7,742 nucleotides of DNA from Deltaproteobacteria bacterium (GTDB lineage Bacteria; Desulfobacterota; Desulfobulbia; Desulfobulbales; SURF-16), in assembly GCA_029939635.1 (NCBI GenBank), contig JAOZSN010000137.1:1-7742 (forward strand), read 5' to 3'. A model generated the notes under the pieces. The model was not told where the DNA came from and made no database searches. It was given only the letters and a program-made list of their open reading frames with translations. Positions 5,878 to 7,742 of the stretch are shown piece by piece. The position numbers and the translations under genes are program-made. Each line of letters starts with the position of its first letter. Within the stretch, counting starts at the first letter, position 1.

Positions 5878-7137
5878 ATGGATAAGATAATTATTGAAGG
5901 CGGCGTGCCCCTTAACGGTACTATCCGTATCAGCGGTGCTAAAAATGCAGCCCTGCCTCTTATTGCTGCGACATTGCTTTGTCCAGGTGAGCATACCCTG
6001 ACAAACGTGCCTGATTTACGTGATATCAGAACCATGTTGACTCTCCTCGAAACCCTTGGGGTGAGTTATAGCTGGCCTGAAGATCATACCCTCATTATCA
6101 ATTCAGATGGGGTGAACAATTATGAGGCCTCCTATGATTTAGTTAAGACCATGCGTGCTTCTGTGCTGGTTTTAGGGCCTCTATTGGCTCGTTTGGGCCG
6201 GGCTAGAGTCTCTCTGCCTGGAGGATGTGCTATCGGTGCCCGTCCCATTAATTTTCATACTAAAGGGTTACAGGTTCTTGGTGTCACTTTAGAGTTGGTT
6301 GAGGGGTATGTGGATGGCTCCATAGATGGTCGCATGCAGGGTGGGACCATCTATTTTGATATTCCGTCTGTTACAGGTACGGAAAATATGCTCATGGCTG
6401 CCTGTCTGGCCCAGGGTCGGACCATTATCAAAAATGCTGCCAAGGAACCAGAGATTGGTAATCTCATTGATATGCTTACGGTCATGGGGGCAAAAATTCG
6501 TGGTAGAGACAGTGATTGTCTTACTATTGATGGGGTTGAGAGCCTAAAACCTGCCACTACAGCCATTATTCCTGATCGCATTGAGACGGGTACATATATT
6601 GCCGCTGTAGGTGCAACTGGCGGTAAACTTGAGCTGACCCATTGTAATCCACGCCATTTGCCATCTTTTTTAGAAAAAATGCGTACGGTTGGCATTGATA
6701 TTGTTGAACAGAAATCATCCATTATTGTCTCCCGTCCCCAAGATCTGCGCTGTGTTGATGTCAAGACCATGCCCTTTCCTGGCTTTCCCACCGACCTGCA
6801 GGCCCAGATCATGGCATTAATGATCTGTAGTCATGGTTTAAGCGTTATTGACGAAACTATTTTTGAAAATCGTTTTATGCATGTAGCAGAGCTCCAACGT
6901 ATGGGCGCTGATATCCGGGTTGATGGTGGACGTGCCATTGTCAACGGCACTGGTAAACTGGTTGGCGCACCGGTGATGGCCACAGATCTTCGTGCCAGTG
7001 CATCCTTGGTTATTGCTGGCCTGGCAGCCCAGGGGACGACTACTGTTTCCAGGGTGTACCATCTTGATCGTGGCTATGAGCGTCTTGATGAAAAATTGCA
7101 GCAGGTAGGGGCACGTATTCGGCGGGAGAAGGAATAG
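5878..7137 (+). CDS. murA: UDP-N-acetylglucosamine 1-carboxyvinyltransferase
   Basis: MurA transfers the enolpyruvyl group of phosphoenolpyruvate to UDP-N-acetylglucosamine, the first committed step of peptidoglycan synthesis in the cytoplasm. The 419 residues equal the E. coli length. Visible hallmarks are GAKNAALPL with Lys22 and Asn23, TMRASVLVLGPLLAR (91-105), the catalytic loop LPGGCAIGARP (113-123) with Cys117, and PGFPTDLQAQ (301-310) with Asp306. Having Cys rather than Asp in the loop predicts the ordinary fosfomycin-sensitive type. The start follows the prmC stop directly (TAAATG), with a GGAG at 5868-5871 spaced 6 bases from the ATG. It is the last gene of the prfA-prmC-murA cluster. 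No strong terminator is visible after it. Confidence 0.98.
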   Translation: MDKIIIEGGVPLNGTIRISGAKNAALPLIAATLLCPGEHTLTNVPDLRDIRTMLTLLETLGVSYSWPEDHTLIINSDGVNNYEASYDLVKTMRASVLVLGPLLARLGRARVSLPGGCAIGARPINFHTKGLQVLGVTLELVEGYVDGSIDGRMQGGTIYFDIPSVTGTENMLMAACLAQGRTIIKNAAKEPEIGNLIDMLTVMGAKIRGRDSDCLTIDGVESLKPATTAIIPDRIETGTYIAAVGATGGKLELTHCNPRHLPSFLEKMRTVGIDIVEQKSSIIVSRPQDLRCVDVKTMPFPGFPTDLQAQIMALMICSHGLSVIDETIFENRFMHVAELQRMGADIRVDGGRAIVNGTGKLVGAPVMATDLRASASLVIAGLAAQGTTTVSRVYHLDRGYERLDEKLQQVGARIRREKE

Positions 7138-7170
7138 TTTGGTTATGAGAGTTGTCTTTGACAATTATAA

Positions 7171-7200
7171 TTGACCATTTGTCAGGTAAATTGCTACAAG
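7171..7200 (+). promoter_or_regulatory. weak promoter candidate upstream of the small frameshifted gene
   Basis: TTGACC (7171-7176) and TACAAG (7195-7200) are spaced by 18 bases. An exact TTGACA at 7158-7163 lies just upstream but has no suitable -10. The area is AT-rich and includes a 12-base palindrome centred near 7167. This is sequence resemblance only. Confidence 0.22.
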
Positions 7201-7248
7201 AAACAGATAGAATGTTTACTTTTAAACTTTTCCGGTTTGTTAGTTGCC

Positions 7249-7547
7249 ATGATACTAATTGCCAAGATATCTTTTCCCCTTACTTCGCTGAAGGAGGCTG
7301 CGGAGATTTATTGTACTTTGGGCAAGTTACCAGCCTCTGTGGTTCGGCATGGTCCCTTTTTTACCATTAGAAAGAAACCTTAGAATCTATTACCTATTAT
7401 GCCTTCCGTGAAAAAGAGATCTCTAAAGAAGAGACCAAATTCATCGAACGTCGGCTCCACACCTTCAGTGAGGTAGCTGGGTTTAGCTCTAGCATTGAAG
7501 AGTGGCAGGATCTGCCTGAGATTCTAGAGATGTTAAAAAAATGCTGA
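7249..7547 (+). pseudogene. small unrecognised protein gene interrupted by a -1 frameshift
   Basis: From the ATG at 7249, frame 1 reads a protein-like stretch including LKEAAEIYCTLGKLPASVV and GPFFTIRKK, then stops at 7381-7383. From about 7374, frame 3 continues with ETLESITYYAFREKEI, then KEETKFIERRLHTFSEVAG and IEEWQDLPEILEMLKKC, ending with TGA at 7545-7547. Joined by a -1 shift around the A AAG AAA at 7371-7377, they give one soluble, charged protein of about 99 residues with even composition, which supports a single original gene. I do not recognise a named family. It is likely an inactivating deletion or an error in the sequence. Programmed slippage on A-AAG is possible, but no downstream stimulatory structure was found. 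The ribosome binding site is poor. It stands 111 bases after murA and 100 bases before the attC-like site. Confidence 0.6.
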
Positions 7548-7618
7548 TATCTGCTTGGGAACACGTTTTTTTTACCTCTAACCTTGGAGAAGTTTTCGGT
7601 TTAGCCTGGCAAAGCTGA

Positions 7619-7644
7619 CAGTGTTATTGAGTATCTTCCACTGT
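7619..7644. repeat. short inverted repeat
   Basis: ACAGTG (7619-7624) and CACTGT (7639-7644) are perfect inverted copies separated by 14 bases, directly beside the attC-like site. The stem is short and has no T run after it, so I do not call it a terminator. The rest of 7548-7646 shows no gene; a T8 run at 7566-7573 has no stem before it. Confidence 0.35.
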
Positions 7645-7646
7645 TT

Positions 7647-7736
7647 GCATAACGAATAAGGTTAGATTGTGCGAGCCCCAGGACGCACCAGGGGCGTGGT
7701 AATAATTCTCGCCACAATCTGAACCGTTTGTTGAAC
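7647..7736 (-). mobile_element. attC-like recombination site of an integron gene cassette
   Basis: Read on the - strand, the element starts with GTTCAAC (7736-7730; fits R'' RYYYAAC), a 5-base spacer AAACG, then GTTCAGAT (7724-7717). It ends with ATCTAAC (7667-7661), a 7-base spacer, and GTTATGC (7653-7647; R' GTTRRRY with one deviation). The two L boxes pair except for one extra base at the fourth position of the 8-mer, the same layout as in classical attC sites, where it decides strand and orientation. The stem continues with TGTG-G-CGAG against CTCG-CACA, giving a second bulged base, and closes with an inner GCCCC/GGGGC hairpin (7675-7679 with 7691-7695). The 90-base length is within the known attC range. 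The extra base argues for - orientation, although GTTGAAC on the + strand matches GTTRRRY exactly, so orientation is not settled. No integrase gene is in the window. Confidence 0.6.
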
Positions 7737-7742
7737 AAGCCC

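Noticed and set aside
6351..6812. 153-codon frame on the - strand inside murA
   Set aside because: It is antisense to a complete murA, with no start signals or family resemblance.
7152..7370. 72-codon frame starting at TTG 7152
   Set aside because: It is the out-of-frame reading of the small gene region; the frame from 7249 gives the more protein-like sequence and joins with the downstream half.
7566..7573. T8 run after the small gene as an intrinsic terminator
   Set aside because: The bases before it cannot form a reasonable hairpin.

Overview
The window is a mostly housekeeping stretch from a Gram-negative bacterium of moderate GC content. All certain genes are on the + strand. The gene content and order (coaE, rho, rpmE, prfA, prmC, murA), together with the protein sequences, suggest a deltaproteobacterial sulfate-reducer-type genome, most like Desulfobulbaceae such as Desulfotalea. 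This placement is inference from gene order and protein flavour; no database search was possible.

Layout. Positions 1-117 are the 3' end of a group II intron: a slightly degenerate domain V and an intact domain VI. Twenty-nine bases later starts an RluD-type 23S rRNA pseudouridine synthase (147-1100), which overlaps coaE (1097-1684) by an ATGA. A 345-base gap follows with a near-consensus sigma-70 promoter (about 1751-1782) and a long untranslated leader for rho (2030-3286). A second gap holds a -10-like promoter and a series of RNA hairpins, including a possible pseudoknot followed by a T run, ahead of rpmE (3566-3775). A clear intrinsic terminator (3835-3881) closes rpmE. Then comes a tight cluster, prfA (3938-5011), prmC (5014-5877) and murA (5878-7137), with gaps of only 2 and 0 bases.

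How the genes work together. Most of the block serves gene expression: ribosome maturation and structure (RluD, L31), transcription termination (Rho), translation termination (RF1) and methylation of the RF1 GGQ glutamine (PrmC). CoaE makes coenzyme A, and MurA starts peptidoglycan synthesis.

The final 600 bases are accessory in character. They hold a small unrecognised gene (7249-7547) that reads as one protein only if a -1 frameshift near 7371-7377 is allowed. About 100 bases beyond it is a 90-base imperfect inverted repeat (7647-7736) with the architecture of an integron attC site: paired R and L boxes, a 5-base spacer and the typical single extra base in one L box. The parts most worth a second look are this attC-like site, the frameshifted small gene, the group II intron end against rluD, and the structured rpmE leader.
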